Shown here: piece by piece, positions 7,713 through 15,395 of the stretch
How positions within the stretch are numbered: position 1 is the first letter of the stretch
Layout of the letters: the number at the start of each line of letters is the position of its first letter
Source of the DNA: Clostridiales bacterium
GTDB lineage: Bacteria; Bacillota; Clostridia; Christensenellales; Aristaeellaceae
Direction of reading: 5' to 3'
Assembly: GCA_019419995.1 (NCBI GenBank)
Contig: JAHZHZ010000017.1
Coordinates: 1 to 51,174 of the forward strand
DNA: 51,174 bases
The notes under the pieces: model-generated
What the model saw: the letters and a program-made list of their open reading frames with translations, nothing else
Database searches by the model: none
Told to the model about the DNA's origin: nothing
Made by a program: the position numbers and the translations under genes

Positions 7713-9212
7713 TCACTCTCCTAATACAGCTTTCATAATTTGCAGTTGATCATATGGCGCTTCATGTTTATTAAATTCCGCGGTAATCCGCCCATGATGA
7801 ACCACAATAATGCGATCACAAATCGCCATAGTTTCGGGCATTTCGGAGGAAGCCATCAATATACCCAGCCCATTTTCGCAGAATTCCTCCATCAGCTTGT
7901 AGATTTCCGCCTTTGCTCCCACATCCACACCTCGCGTCGGCTCGTTTAAAAGGAGTACGTGGGGATTGACGTTCAGGCACTTTGCAAAGACGACCTTCTG
8001 TTGATTGCCACCGGAGAGTGAATCCACTTCAGTGGCCACATCCGGCGTTTTGACGCCAAGTTTGTTCACCCATCTCTCTGAGAGTTCCTCCTCTCTGCGC
8101 AGATTGAGCATTCCACGCCTGGCGATATCTCTCAGGCTGGCAATCGTTACATTCGACTTTACATTCATGTTGAGCATCAATCCACCCGTCTTGCGTTCGC
8201 CGGGTACGTAAGCAATCCCCGCAGCAATGGAACTGCTGGGTTTTTCTGAATCCATTGGTTTCCCGCACACCTGAATGCTTCCGCTCTTTTTATGTTCAAT
8301 TCCATAAATACATCCCGTGATATTCTCGCAGCCCGCACCCATCAACCCGTACAGGCCCACAATTTCTCCCGCTCGCACGCTCAGGGAAATGTCCTTCAAG
8401 TAATCTGTGGAGAGGCCTTCCACGCGCAGAACTTCTTTACCAAAGCTGCGATCACTCACTGGATACATGTTTTCCAGTTCACGGCCCACCATGGCGGATA
8501 TAATGCTGTGTTTATCCAACTGATCGATGGGCTTGCGCAGCACACTTCTTCCGTCACGCATTACCAGCACGCTGTCACATACGGCAAAAATTTCATCCAG
8601 TTTATGGGAAATAAAGATCACCGAGCCTCCTCTTGCTTTAAAAATTCGAATGATCTTGTAGAGATGTTCAATCTCCTTATCGCTCAGTGAAGCAGTAGGC
8701 TCGTCCATCACAATGATCTTTGCATCCCGGGCATAGGCGCGGGCCACTTCAATCAACTGCTTTTGTGCCGTCAGCAGACCGCCCACCTCCTCAAAGGGAT
8801 CTATATCCCCCAGGCCAAGCTGCATCTGAATGCGCATACTGTCTTCGTAAAGCTTCTTATAATCCACAAAACCCCTGCGCTTATAGGGAAGTCGTCCTAG
8901 AAAGATATTTTCTGCAACGCTGACTGTTCCAAGATAATTCAGTTCTTGATAGATGACAGATACTCCAGCCTGAATGGATTTGATTGGATTGTAGTGCGCC
9001 AAATCCATCAGCTGATTGTCTATCGTAATGGTTCCGCCATCCTGCTTGTACGCGCCGGAGAGAATTTTCATCAGCGTCGATTTTCCGGCGCCATTCTCTC
9101 CCACCAGCGCCAGAACCTCACCCCTGTCCAGACATAAATCCACGTTATCAACCGCTTTTACACCGGGAAATGATTTGCATATCCCCTTCATTTCCAATAT
9201 ACAGTTGCTCAT
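7713..9212 (-). CDS. Sugar ABC transporter ATP-binding protein (RbsA/MglA type, two nucleotide-binding domains)
   Basis: A 499-aa tandem ATPase, the usual length of RbsA. Domain 1 has Walker A VGENGAGKSTLMK and Walker B IIVMDEPTASLS. Its signature region reads LLTAQKQLIEVARA, less canonical than LSIGQQQ. Domain 2 has the degenerate Walker A YGLMGAGCENI, signature LSGGNQQKVVFAK and LLLNEPTRGVDVG. The start ATG at 9212 follows GGGAGG. A strong hairpin separates it from the binding-protein gene and probably lowers ATPase relative to binding protein. Confidence 0.94.
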   Translation of the reverse strand: MSNCILEMKGICKSFPGVKAVDNVDLCLDRGEVLALVGENGAGKSTLMKILSGAYKQDGGTITIDNQLMDLAHYNPIKSIQAGVSVIYQELNYLGTVSVAENIFLGRLPYKRRGFVDYKKLYEDSMRIQMQLGLGDIDPFEEVGGLLTAQKQLIEVARAYARDAKIIVMDEPTASLSDKEIEHLYKIIRIFKARGGSVIFISHKLDEIFAVCDSVLVMRDGRSVLRKPIDQLDKHSIISAMVGRELENMYPVSDRSFGKEVLRVEGLSTDYLKDISLSVRAGEIVGLYGLMGAGCENITGCIYGIEHKKSGSIQVCGKPMDSEKPSSSIAAGIAYVPGERKTGGLMLNMNVKSNVTIASLRDIARRGMLNLRREEELSERWVNKLGVKTPDVATEVDSLSGGNQQKVVFAKCLNVNPHVLLLNEPTRGVDVGAKAEIYKLMEEFCENGLGILMASSEMPETMAICDRIIVVHHGRITAEFNKHEAPYDQLQIMKAVLGE

Positions 9213-9269
9213 AGGCCCTCCCAACATCCAATTTTGCAAGAAGATATCGGCTCGCAAAAGAGATGAACT

Positions 9270-9306
9270 GAGGGCTGCGCGATGCGGTATGCGTCGCGCA
9301 GCCCTC
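9270..9306 (-). promoter_or_regulatory. Intercistronic hairpin between binding-protein and ATPase genes
   Basis: A perfect 13-bp GC-rich stem (9270-9282 / 9294-9306, GAGGGCTGCGCGA) with an 11-nt loop and no clear T tract on the minus strand. Such structures often protect or partly terminate the upstream message, giving more substrate-binding protein than membrane components. Confidence 0.72.
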
Positions 9307-9365
9307 ATGCACGGTTTTGACACTCTTTCGTTTAAACTGCGCAGAGCGACTCTGCGCCAATGCCA

Positions 9366-10331
9366 TTATTCTTCTGGATACAGTTCAAAGACATTGCTGG
9401 GATCCAGAACGGTGGCATCGGAATAGTTCATGTGGGGGACCTCTTCTCCGGCGACCAACTTCTGGGCAATTTCCAATACGCCATAGCCATAGAAGTCAAT
9501 ACCGGATGAAACTTCCGCCTTGGTAATAGACTTTTCGCCGGTCTTGAAAATGTTGCGGGTCGCATCCATTCCGTCATAGGAAAACAGATGAATCTTATCG
9601 TCAAAGCCCTGAGACTTGGACGCGGAATAGATGGCATCGTTGAAGGAGCTGGCAAAAGAAATCATGATGATATTCTCATAATCCGCGTGAGTGGTAAGGA
9701 AATCCACGATCTGCTGGCGCACATTCTCCATGTCATAGTTCGTCAGCGAGCAGTATTCCACTGTATCCTCCGTAATAAAATCGTAGGCATCTATCAACAT
9801 CTGCTTGGGTACTTCGGTGCGTTTTGCCACATCCTCGCCGTGTGAAGGAGAATCCACAAGGACGATCAGATCGCACTTTCCACCCATTTCATCCGCCACA
9901 TACTCCACCAGGTACTCGCCCAACGCCTCCCCCGCATCGCCATTGGACAGGCCGTAGAAATAGGAGTACTCGCCGGGATCTGCATCAATGCAAATATGGT
10001 ACACTCCGTAACGTTCACAGTCTTCAGAAATCGCCTGGCTGATTTCCAGAGAGGATAGGAAGTCCACGATGACATTGCAGCCTTGAGCTACGTAGGTGTC
10101 CAACGTGGAACGAATATCCGTCAGATCTTCCCCCGTCGCCTTATAGAGACACTCGACGCCGGCTTCCTCACAGGCCTTCGTGATGCTCTCTCCAAATTTG
10201 ATGTGCACTTCTTCATCTGCCGTCCGATCAATGACGCCAATCTTTAATGTCGGCGCCTCAGCATAGGCAAAGGACATCAATGCCCCAATGGCCATCATCA
10301 CAGTCAATACCAGAGCGAGTAGTTTTTTCAT
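9366..10331 (-). CDS. Sugar ABC transporter substrate-binding protein (type 1 periplasmic-binding fold)
   Basis: A 321-aa exported protein. The signal peptide is MKKLLALVLTVMMAIGALMS with a likely cleavage after FAYA. The mature part begins PTLKIGVIDRTADEEVH and contains the sugar-binding blocks GCNVIVDFLSS, HICIDADPGEYS and HLFSYDGMDATRN. The ATG follows AGGAGG by 7 nt. Unusually there is no lipobox cysteine, so lipid anchoring, the norm for Gram-positive binding proteins, is not predicted. It is the first gene of the operon, placed directly behind the LacI-type operator. The ligand is probably a glycoside or monosaccharide. Confidence 0.9.
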   Translation of the reverse strand: MKKLLALVLTVMMAIGALMSFAYAEAPTLKIGVIDRTADEEVHIKFGESITKACEEAGVECLYKATGEDLTDIRSTLDTYVAQGCNVIVDFLSSLEISQAISEDCERYGVYHICIDADPGEYSYFYGLSNGDAGEALGEYLVEYVADEMGGKCDLIVLVDSPSHGEDVAKRTEVPKQMLIDAYDFITEDTVEYCSLTNYDMENVRQQIVDFLTTHADYENIIMISFASSFNDAIYSASKSQGFDDKIHLFSYDGMDATRNIFKTGEKSITKAEVSSGIDFYGYGVLEIAQKLVAGEEVPHMNYSDATVLDPSNVFELYPEE

Positions 10332-10395
10332 GTTGTTTCCTCCTGTTCTTTTGTTTCTGCCTCCAAGCAAGACCACTCTTGCTCTTGTTGGACAC

Positions 10396-10435
10396 ATTTT
10401 AGCATAGTGTGCATTATATGTCAATATATAATGCA
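10396..10435 (-). promoter_or_regulatory. Operon promoter with overlapping palindromic operator
   Basis: Minus-strand TTGACA (10419-10424), 17-nt spacer, TAAAAT (10396-10401). A perfect inverted repeat TGCATTATAT-N6-ATATAATGCA (10410-10435) covers the -35 and part of the spacer. Its placement would block RNA polymerase when occupied, and the divergent LacI-family gene is the obvious repressor (inference). Confidence 0.85.
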
Positions 10436-10686
10436 TCATTTTCCAACATTTTAGTCGTAAACCATAAAATACTTTGTCATTTATTCTGGTTATTTGCTTT
10501 TATTTTGTGCATTTAGTCCTCACTATCATGCAATTATATTGTATTCATTTCATTTTAAACCGATTTATTGTAACTATTATAGGCATTATTTGTGCAATGA
10601 TTTTTATCCATTTTCTCAATTTACACTATATCAGCGCTTCTATCCGCTTTTAATGCACAAAATTAATACATTATAGCTTTAAACCA
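10436..10686 (+). other. AT-rich intergenic region with repeated TGCA-type half-sites
   Basis: This stretch, between the catabolic operon and its divergent regulator, holds no gene I can support. It is much more AT-rich than its surroundings. Several sequences resemble half of the operator: near 10507 (TGTGCATTTA), 10529 (CATGCAATTATA), 10589 (TGTGCAATGA) and 10652 (TAATGCACAAAA). They may be auxiliary repressor sites or simply reflect base composition. Confidence 0.45.
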
Positions 10687-10715
10687 TTGATTAAAATAAG
10701 GATATCTGATATAAT
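10687..10715 (+). promoter_or_regulatory. Promoter of the LacI-family gene
   Basis: TTGATT (10687-10692), 17-nt spacer, TATAAT (10710-10715), with a TG two bases before the -10. Confidence 0.85.
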
Positions 10716-10758
10716 TGGTTCATCAACAGTGTTACACACAGACAAGGGTGGTTTTTGA

Positions 10759-11808
10759 ATGCGACGTGATTACGGGGATTTTTCCATCAACGAAATATCC
10801 ACAGAATTGAAATTATCCCGGAACACCGTATCCAAGGTAATCAATGAAAAACCCGGCGTATCGGAACGCACCCGCCAATTGGTGCTCGGTTACATCCGCG
10901 ATAAGAATCAACCCAGTCCTCTCAGCAAGGAAAGGGTGGAACAGGCTGTTCGCGGGCCGCGAACCATTATCTTTTCATACCGCTTGGCAAACATTGAATA
11001 CATCAACGGTCTCTTTGCCGGCATGGAAAAAGCAGTCAAGGAATGCGGCTACCTGTTAGGAATCAACATTGTAGGCACAAATTCCCGTCCGCCCTACTTT
11101 ACCTTGCCCTACAACGATTCGGTATGCGGCATTATTTCTTTCAATATTTATGAGGAAGAATACTGTAACGAAGTGTTGTCTCTGGGCATTCCTTCCGTCT
11201 TTCTGGATACCTGCTACGGCCAGGGCGCTCTGTTCGGCAAGGCGGACATCATCTGCCCGGAGAATTCCGTCAGCTTGGGCAACGGAATTCGGGAATTATA
11301 TCAGCGGGGATATCGGAATTTTTCCTTCTTCGGTGATTGGCATTATTGCCACGGCATGAATCAGCGATGGAACACTTTTCGCAACACCTTGGAAGAACTA
11401 AACCTTCCCCTGAATATCGAAAATTGTATCTTGGAAGACTTTTCTCGGTTCGACGAACAGCAGTATCAATTGGAGGTCCAGAAAAAACTACTGCAGATGC
11501 CTAAACTTCCAGACGCTTTCATTTGCGCAAGCGACCGACAGGCGATCTTTCTCATGCGCCTTTTTCGCCAGCTTTCTATAGATATTCCCGGTAGGGTAGC
11601 TGTTCTGGGTTTCGATAATTTGCCGGAAGCCTCCCGGCAACTGCCACCGCTGAGTACCATTGAGGCTAACACCTTTTACCAGGGTGAATTAGCCGTGCGC
11701 AAAATATTGGAACGCCTGCAAACGCCAGACAAGCCACACGAATACATCGAATGTGAGACAAAGCTGATTCTGCGCGAATCCACCGGACACAATTCCTTTC
11801 AGCCTTGA
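10759..11808 (+). CDS. LacI family transcriptional regulator
   Basis: A 349-aa repressor-type protein. The N-terminal helix-turn-helix is INEISTELKLSRNTVSKVIN followed by a hinge region (SERTRQLVLGYIR). The rest is a sugar-binding-like effector domain with PDAFICASDRQAIFLMRLF and VAVLGFDNLPEAS near the C-terminus. It starts at ATG 10759 after AGGGTGG. The gene is divergent from the sugar operon, whose promoter carries a 26-bp palindrome, so it most likely represses that operon and releases on binding the transported sugar or a metabolite. Confidence 0.92.
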   Translation: MRRDYGDFSINEISTELKLSRNTVSKVINEKPGVSERTRQLVLGYIRDKNQPSPLSKERVEQAVRGPRTIIFSYRLANIEYINGLFAGMEKAVKECGYLLGINIVGTNSRPPYFTLPYNDSVCGIISFNIYEEEYCNEVLSLGIPSVFLDTCYGQGALFGKADIICPENSVSLGNGIRELYQRGYRNFSFFGDWHYCHGMNQRWNTFRNTLEELNLPLNIENCILEDFSRFDEQQYQLEVQKKLLQMPKLPDAFICASDRQAIFLMRLFRQLSIDIPGRVAVLGFDNLPEASRQLPPLSTIEANTFYQGELAVRKILERLQTPDKPHEYIECETKLILRESTGHNSFQP

Positions 11809-11897
11809 TCTTAAAAATGCTTCAATCCCGGCGGTATAAAGAAAGGCCCTTGAAAACGCCTTAGACAAGTCGGAAGAAAGAAAGGAGAAGATGCAAA

Positions 11898-12179
11898 TTG
11901 CAGGAAAAAAATGCTATGATCGCTTTACAGTGCGATTGCAAATGTTGCATGCTCGTCATTGAGAAGAACTTCGAGCAGGACGGGAGCACCAACTATCTCA
12001 TTTCTATACAAGATTCCAGATATGACCACAACTACAACACTCTCTGGGGGCGGATTAAGCGGATCATAAAAATTTTGTTGGGAAAGCCCATCTATTACAA
12101 TGATCTGCACTTGGAAGGGGAAGACAGCTTCCACAAACTTATAAAAGACATGCATGATCTGGCAGAACTGAAAAAATGA
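11898..12179 (+). CDS. Small conserved-looking hypothetical protein
   Basis: A 93-aa soluble protein of unknown function. It has a cysteine-rich start (QCDCKCCMLVIEKN), then ISIQDSRYDHNYNTLWGRIKRIIKILLGKPIYYNDLHL, and ends in a charged helix. I recall similar WGRIKR/LLGKPIYYND proteins in Clostridia but cannot name a family. The start is uncertain: a TTG at 11898 has GGAG 10 nt before it, and an ATG at 11916 is an alternative. No promoter is obvious, so it may be read through from the LacI-family gene 90 nt upstream. A terminator follows at 12317. Confidence 0.65.
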   Translation: MQEKNAMIALQCDCKCCMLVIEKNFEQDGSTNYLISIQDSRYDHNYNTLWGRIKRIIKILLGKPIYYNDLHLEGEDSFHKLIKDMHDLAELKK

Positions 12180-12316
12180 TATAAGGTGAAATAAAATATC
12201 TTTTTCGACAACAATATCTCCCTCTGATAATTCGCGGGGTAGGCGGCAAAATGTTCCCATAACATTTACTACATCCCGCGCATTTTAGTTGTCACTTGCC
12301 GGTTTTCCATAAATAT

Positions 12317-12350
12317 TAAACCCGGACGCCATTCAGCGTCCGGGTTTTGA
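12317..12350. terminator. Bidirectional terminator
   Basis: A 12-bp stem (12318-12329 / 12336-12347, AAACCCGGACGC) with a 6-nt loop; T runs on the plus strand and weaker ones on the minus strand. It separates two converging genes. The preceding 12180-12316 shows nothing else. Confidence 0.88.
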
Positions 12351-12363
12351 AATTCTTTAACAA

Positions 12364-13620
12364 TCAGATTGCCTTGGCATTGGCCAGCAGGTATTTCTCA
12401 GCTTCCTCGCTCCAGAGCATGTTGTGGCGCTCGCAGATAGCTGCCAGTTCCTTGAACATCGGATCAGTCTCGCCCTTCTTGGCGAAATCTTCGATGGCCG
12501 TCAGTTCCATGGAGATGTTGGGGTAGATCAGCTTCTTGCCGCCAGGAATCTTGGGCAGATTCATGGTAGTTTCGATAACGGCATCCAAGCCACCCACATG
12601 AGTGATCATTCCTTCGGGATGCAGCTTGCCTTCGGCAATCATCTTCAAAGATTCGATCATATCATCGGTGTTGCCACCAGAAGTACCCACGATGTGATGG
12701 GCGCCATAGTGCACCTCATAGAAGTTGAACATAGCGGAGAGCTTGGGATTGGTGGGGCCAGCGAAGAAGTTCAGGCAGCCGTCGAAAGCCAGAATGGCAT
12801 CACCCTGCTCGATGACAGCAGGAACCGGAGCGAACACCAGCACGTCATCATAGCCCTTGCCGTCGGTCAGGCCCATCAGAGTTTCCACTGCATTTTCACG
12901 GGTGTTGGCATAGACCAGCTTGACGCCGTGCTTGGCAGCCTCCTCCACGGTATAAATGGATGCTGCTCGATCCAGGCGCGCCTGATCAATGTCAGTGACC
13001 ACCAACAGCGAAGGCTTGCGGTCGCAATGGATAGCATAGTCAATGGCACCCAGGCCCATGGGACCCGCGCCTGCCAGGATGGCCAGATTTCCGCCTTCTT
13101 TGATGCCCATCTCATGCACATAGCAGCCCGGCTTGGTGTGATACATGGCATGATAGGTACCCACAATGCAGCTCAGGGGCTCGGAAAGAGAGCCATAGAA
13201 GAATGCGTCCGCCTTGTACTCCAGCAGGCAGTTGTGCTCCATGACCTCGTTCATCAAAATGGCGTACTGAGAATCGCCGCCACAGAATTCAAAAGCATAG
13301 CCGGGCGTCATCATGGTGCCGCGATAATCAATAGCGGGCTGAATGGCAAACTTTTCACCCTTCTTATATTTTCCGGCCCACTTGGCGCCCACTTCTTCAA
13401 TCACGCCACAGAACTCATGGCCGATGATCGCCGGATGTTCGGCAATATCTTCCGGCACGCGCTTGTGAGCGGAGCCCTGTATGGTCGCCTTGTAGCTGGA
13501 CATGCAGATGGAGTCAGAAATAATTTTCACTAAAATTTCGTCGTCCTTGATGGCGGGCATCTCAAAAGTATCCAAACGAAGATCGTTAGCGGCATGCATG
13601 CGCACTGCTTTGTTCAACAT
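12364..13620 (-). CDS. Zinc-type alcohol dehydrogenase, L-sorbose-1-phosphate reductase (SorE)-like
   Basis: A 418-aa medium-chain dehydrogenase. It shares the diagnostic blocks of SorE: SDSICMSSYKATIQGSAHK, IIGHEFCGVIEEVG, NEVMEHNCLLEY, GSLSEPLSCIVG, LAGAGPMGLGAIDYA, CLNFFAGP and VGTSGGNTDDM. SorE reduces L-sorbose-1-phosphate to glucitol-6-phosphate with NAD(P)H. No sorbose PTS or other polyol gene is adjacent, so its substrate here is uncertain. The ATG follows AGGAGG. Codon use is strongly biased to frequent codons, which fits high expression. Single-gene unit. Confidence 0.87.
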   Translation of the reverse strand: MLNKAVRMHAANDLRLDTFEMPAIKDDEILVKIISDSICMSSYKATIQGSAHKRVPEDIAEHPAIIGHEFCGVIEEVGAKWAGKYKKGEKFAIQPAIDYRGTMMTPGYAFEFCGGDSQYAILMNEVMEHNCLLEYKADAFFYGSLSEPLSCIVGTYHAMYHTKPGCYVHEMGIKEGGNLAILAGAGPMGLGAIDYAIHCDRKPSLLVVTDIDQARLDRAASIYTVEEAAKHGVKLVYANTRENAVETLMGLTDGKGYDDVLVFAPVPAVIEQGDAILAFDGCLNFFAGPTNPKLSAMFNFYEVHYGAHHIVGTSGGNTDDMIESLKMIAEGKLHPEGMITHVGGLDAVIETTMNLPKIPGGKKLIYPNISMELTAIEDFAKKGETDPMFKELAAICERHNMLWSEEAEKYLLANAKAI

Positions 13621-13678
13621 ATCCGTATCCTCCTAATGATTTGCACTAAAGGCTGAATGCTCAGCTCTTTCTTTCTCG

Positions 13679-13687
13679 ATTATACCA
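13679..13687 (-). promoter_or_regulatory. Extended -10 promoter of the SorE-like gene
   Basis: Minus-strand TGGTATAAT (-10 hexamer at 13679-13684). The -35 (TAGGAT at 13702-13707, 17-nt spacing) is poor, as is common with extended -10 promoters. Confidence 0.72.
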
Positions 13688-13765
13688 TAAAAAAAATGTG
13701 AATCCTAGAATTTTCCGCAAATATTACATCGAATTTCTATTTGATAACAATACTGTGTCTGCAAA

Positions 13766-13811
13766 CGGAAAGCGGGAGCGCCTTTGGGTCAAAACGCCCA
13801 TGGGCTCCCGC
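13766..13811 (-). terminator. Terminator of the XpaC-TelA-LemA-TPM operon
   Basis: Stem GCGGGAGC / GCTCCCGC (13772-13779 / 13804-13811), T-rich on the minus strand afterwards, 19 nt past the TPM stop codon. Confidence 0.72.
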
Positions 13812-13829
13812 ATCTGCGATATAAATTTC

Positions 13830-14792
13830 TTAGTGGCGTCCACTTCCCGCGCCTCCACCGAAACCGCCACCGCCACCGCCGGAGGCACCTCCGAAACCGC
13901 CAAAGCCGCCACCAAAGCCGCCGCCACCACCAAAGCCGCCGCCGAATCCGCCAAACGGTCCGCCGTGCCAGTCATCATCATGGTGATGCCTGTCTCCAGG
14001 TCTTGGATGGTGGTGATGCCTGTGGGTCGGTCCAAAGAAGGGCCACATGGGTATGGGCCACCAGCCCCAAAAGCGCCCTCTGCGTGCTCCGGCGATCAGG
14101 CTCAGCACCAGCACCGCCAGTATTATTCCTCCCAGAGAGATGAACGCTCCTATAACGTTCCAGCCATCTTCCGAATCCTCGTGAGCGTTCGAGGGCGAAC
14201 CACCACCCTGCGCACCTCCAAAATTGCTATTTGAGGTTGCGGTGCGCATGTAATTCTCGTATTCCCGCCTTCCATCCTCCACCGTGAGATCCAGATTATA
14301 ATAATTCGCTACCCGATCAAACACGGCCTCAAAAAACTTTCTGACCGCCGTATCGTAGTCCTTATTTATAAAATCCGGCTTCAAGTATTGGTCGAAAAGC
14401 TCCTTGAGCGTACTGGCCGGAAAAATCCCCTGAAGCCCGGAACCAACTGCGGAATAATAGTTTTGATCCTCAACGGTCATCAGAAAGAGAAATCCATTGT
14501 TTTCATTCGGAGATCCGATTCTCCATTCGTTGCCCAACTCCACTGCATATTCAAAGATATCCGCCCCACCAATTTCATTCAGAGCAACGACGACAATTTG
14601 CGCTCCACATTCTTCAAACAGGAGTTGATTGCTAAAAAAGATCTCTCCCTCCGTCTCCTGACTGAGAACGCCGGCTTCATCCAGATAGTAAAAATCCGGT
14701 CCGGGCGAAACAACACCTCGAGCAGCCAGCGCATTCACCGGCCCCAGTACCATCAGCAGCGCCGCCACCCAACACAGCAAGCGTCTTTTCAT
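13830..14792 (-). CDS. TPM domain protein with Gly/His-rich C-terminus
   Basis: A 320-aa membrane protein. An N-terminal signal peptide (MKRRLLCWVAALLMVLGPVNALA) precedes a TPM (TLP18.3/Psb32/MOLO-1) domain of about 130 residues: FYYLDEAGVLSQETEG, GAQIVVVALNEIGG, NNGFLFLMTVEDQNYYSAVGSGLQG. A membrane helix lies near 195-220 (IGAFISLGGIILAVLVLSLIAG). The tail is histidine-, aspartate- and glycine-rich (THRHHHHPRPGDRHHHDDDWHGG, then FGGG repeats). TPM proteins sit at the membrane, often beside LemA as here. The His/Asp cluster suggests metal binding. The ATG follows AAAGGAG. Confidence 0.88.
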   Translation of the reverse strand: MKRRLLCWVAALLMVLGPVNALAARGVVSPGPDFYYLDEAGVLSQETEGEIFFSNQLLFEECGAQIVVVALNEIGGADIFEYAVELGNEWRIGSPNENNGFLFLMTVEDQNYYSAVGSGLQGIFPASTLKELFDQYLKPDFINKDYDTAVRKFFEAVFDRVANYYNLDLTVEDGRREYENYMRTATSNSNFGGAQGGGSPSNAHEDSEDGWNVIGAFISLGGIILAVLVLSLIAGARRGRFWGWWPIPMWPFFGPTHRHHHHPRPGDRHHHDDDWHGGPFGGFGGGFGGGGGFGGGFGGFGGASGGGGGGFGGGAGSGRH

Positions 14793-14810
14793 ATTTCTCC
14801 TTTCCCAAAC

Positions 14811-15374
14811 TCAGGCGCCAAAGCTGTTCATGGACGATACGCCATACAACCCCGCAACCAGATTAGCCGGAAACTTCTTCAAATGATTATTAAAGTCTGC
14901 CGCCTGCTTCCGATAAGGATCCAGACGAATATACTTGTCGCTTCCCCAGAAATCATCGTATGCTCGCTTGAAATTCACCCGCTGAGCATCCGTCAACTCC
15001 TCCGCGTATATGGCGTTATACAGCTGATCCGAAAGCGATTGAAGCCGGGTATAGGCCGCATAGCGTTCATCCAGGTTCTCGTTATCCGCAAAATCCGCCC
15101 ACACCTGTTCCATTTCCAGGGCTATCGCATTTTCCTCGCCCAAAAGCAGCTTACCCTCGTACATCATCACCTGAACACATTCCGCAGAGCGATCCAAATA
15201 GGCGTCCATGCTGTTGCGCCCCGTCCGTCCTTCCTGGGAAGCTCCGTTATAGAATACTTCCTCCAAATGGCCGCGCTCGCGGGCAAGCCCAGCTCCGCCC
15301 AGCCCCACGACGCTGCCCACTATGCAGACTACCAGCACAATCCATGCTAGGCGGCGGTTTTCCGTCAGGCGCAT
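14811..15374 (-). CDS. LemA family protein
   Basis: A 187-aa membrane-anchored protein with an N-terminal helix (WIVLVVCIVGSVVGLGGAGLA) and an all-helical body. LemA features include the YNGASQEGRTGRNSMDAYLDRSAECVQVMMYEGKLL block and the C-terminal FPANLVAGLYGVSSMNSFGA, close to the FPx-NLVAG...YFEA/SFGA end of the family. The ATG at 15374 has AGGAGG 8 nt upstream; a TTG six bases earlier is too close. It is third in an operon with XpaC, TelA and TPM genes. The molecular role of LemA is not established. Confidence 0.85.
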   Translation of the reverse strand: MRLTENRRLAWIVLVVCIVGSVVGLGGAGLARERGHLEEVFYNGASQEGRTGRNSMDAYLDRSAECVQVMMYEGKLLLGEENAIALEMEQVWADFADNENLDERYAAYTRLQSLSDQLYNAIYAEELTDAQRVNFKRAYDDFWGSDKYIRLDPYRKQAADFNNHLKKFPANLVAGLYGVSSMNSFGA

Positions 15375-15395
15375 GTGCAATTCCTCCTTCTCCTC

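Noticed and set aside
10494..10676. 60-codon open frame in the AT-rich region before the LacI-family gene
   Set aside because: No ribosome binding site; composition is that of translated AT-rich spacer (many F, Y, H, I) and it overlaps likely regulatory sites.
12424..13533. 369-codon frame antisense to the SorE-like gene
   Set aside because: Codon-bias shadow; the minus strand has all SorE motifs.
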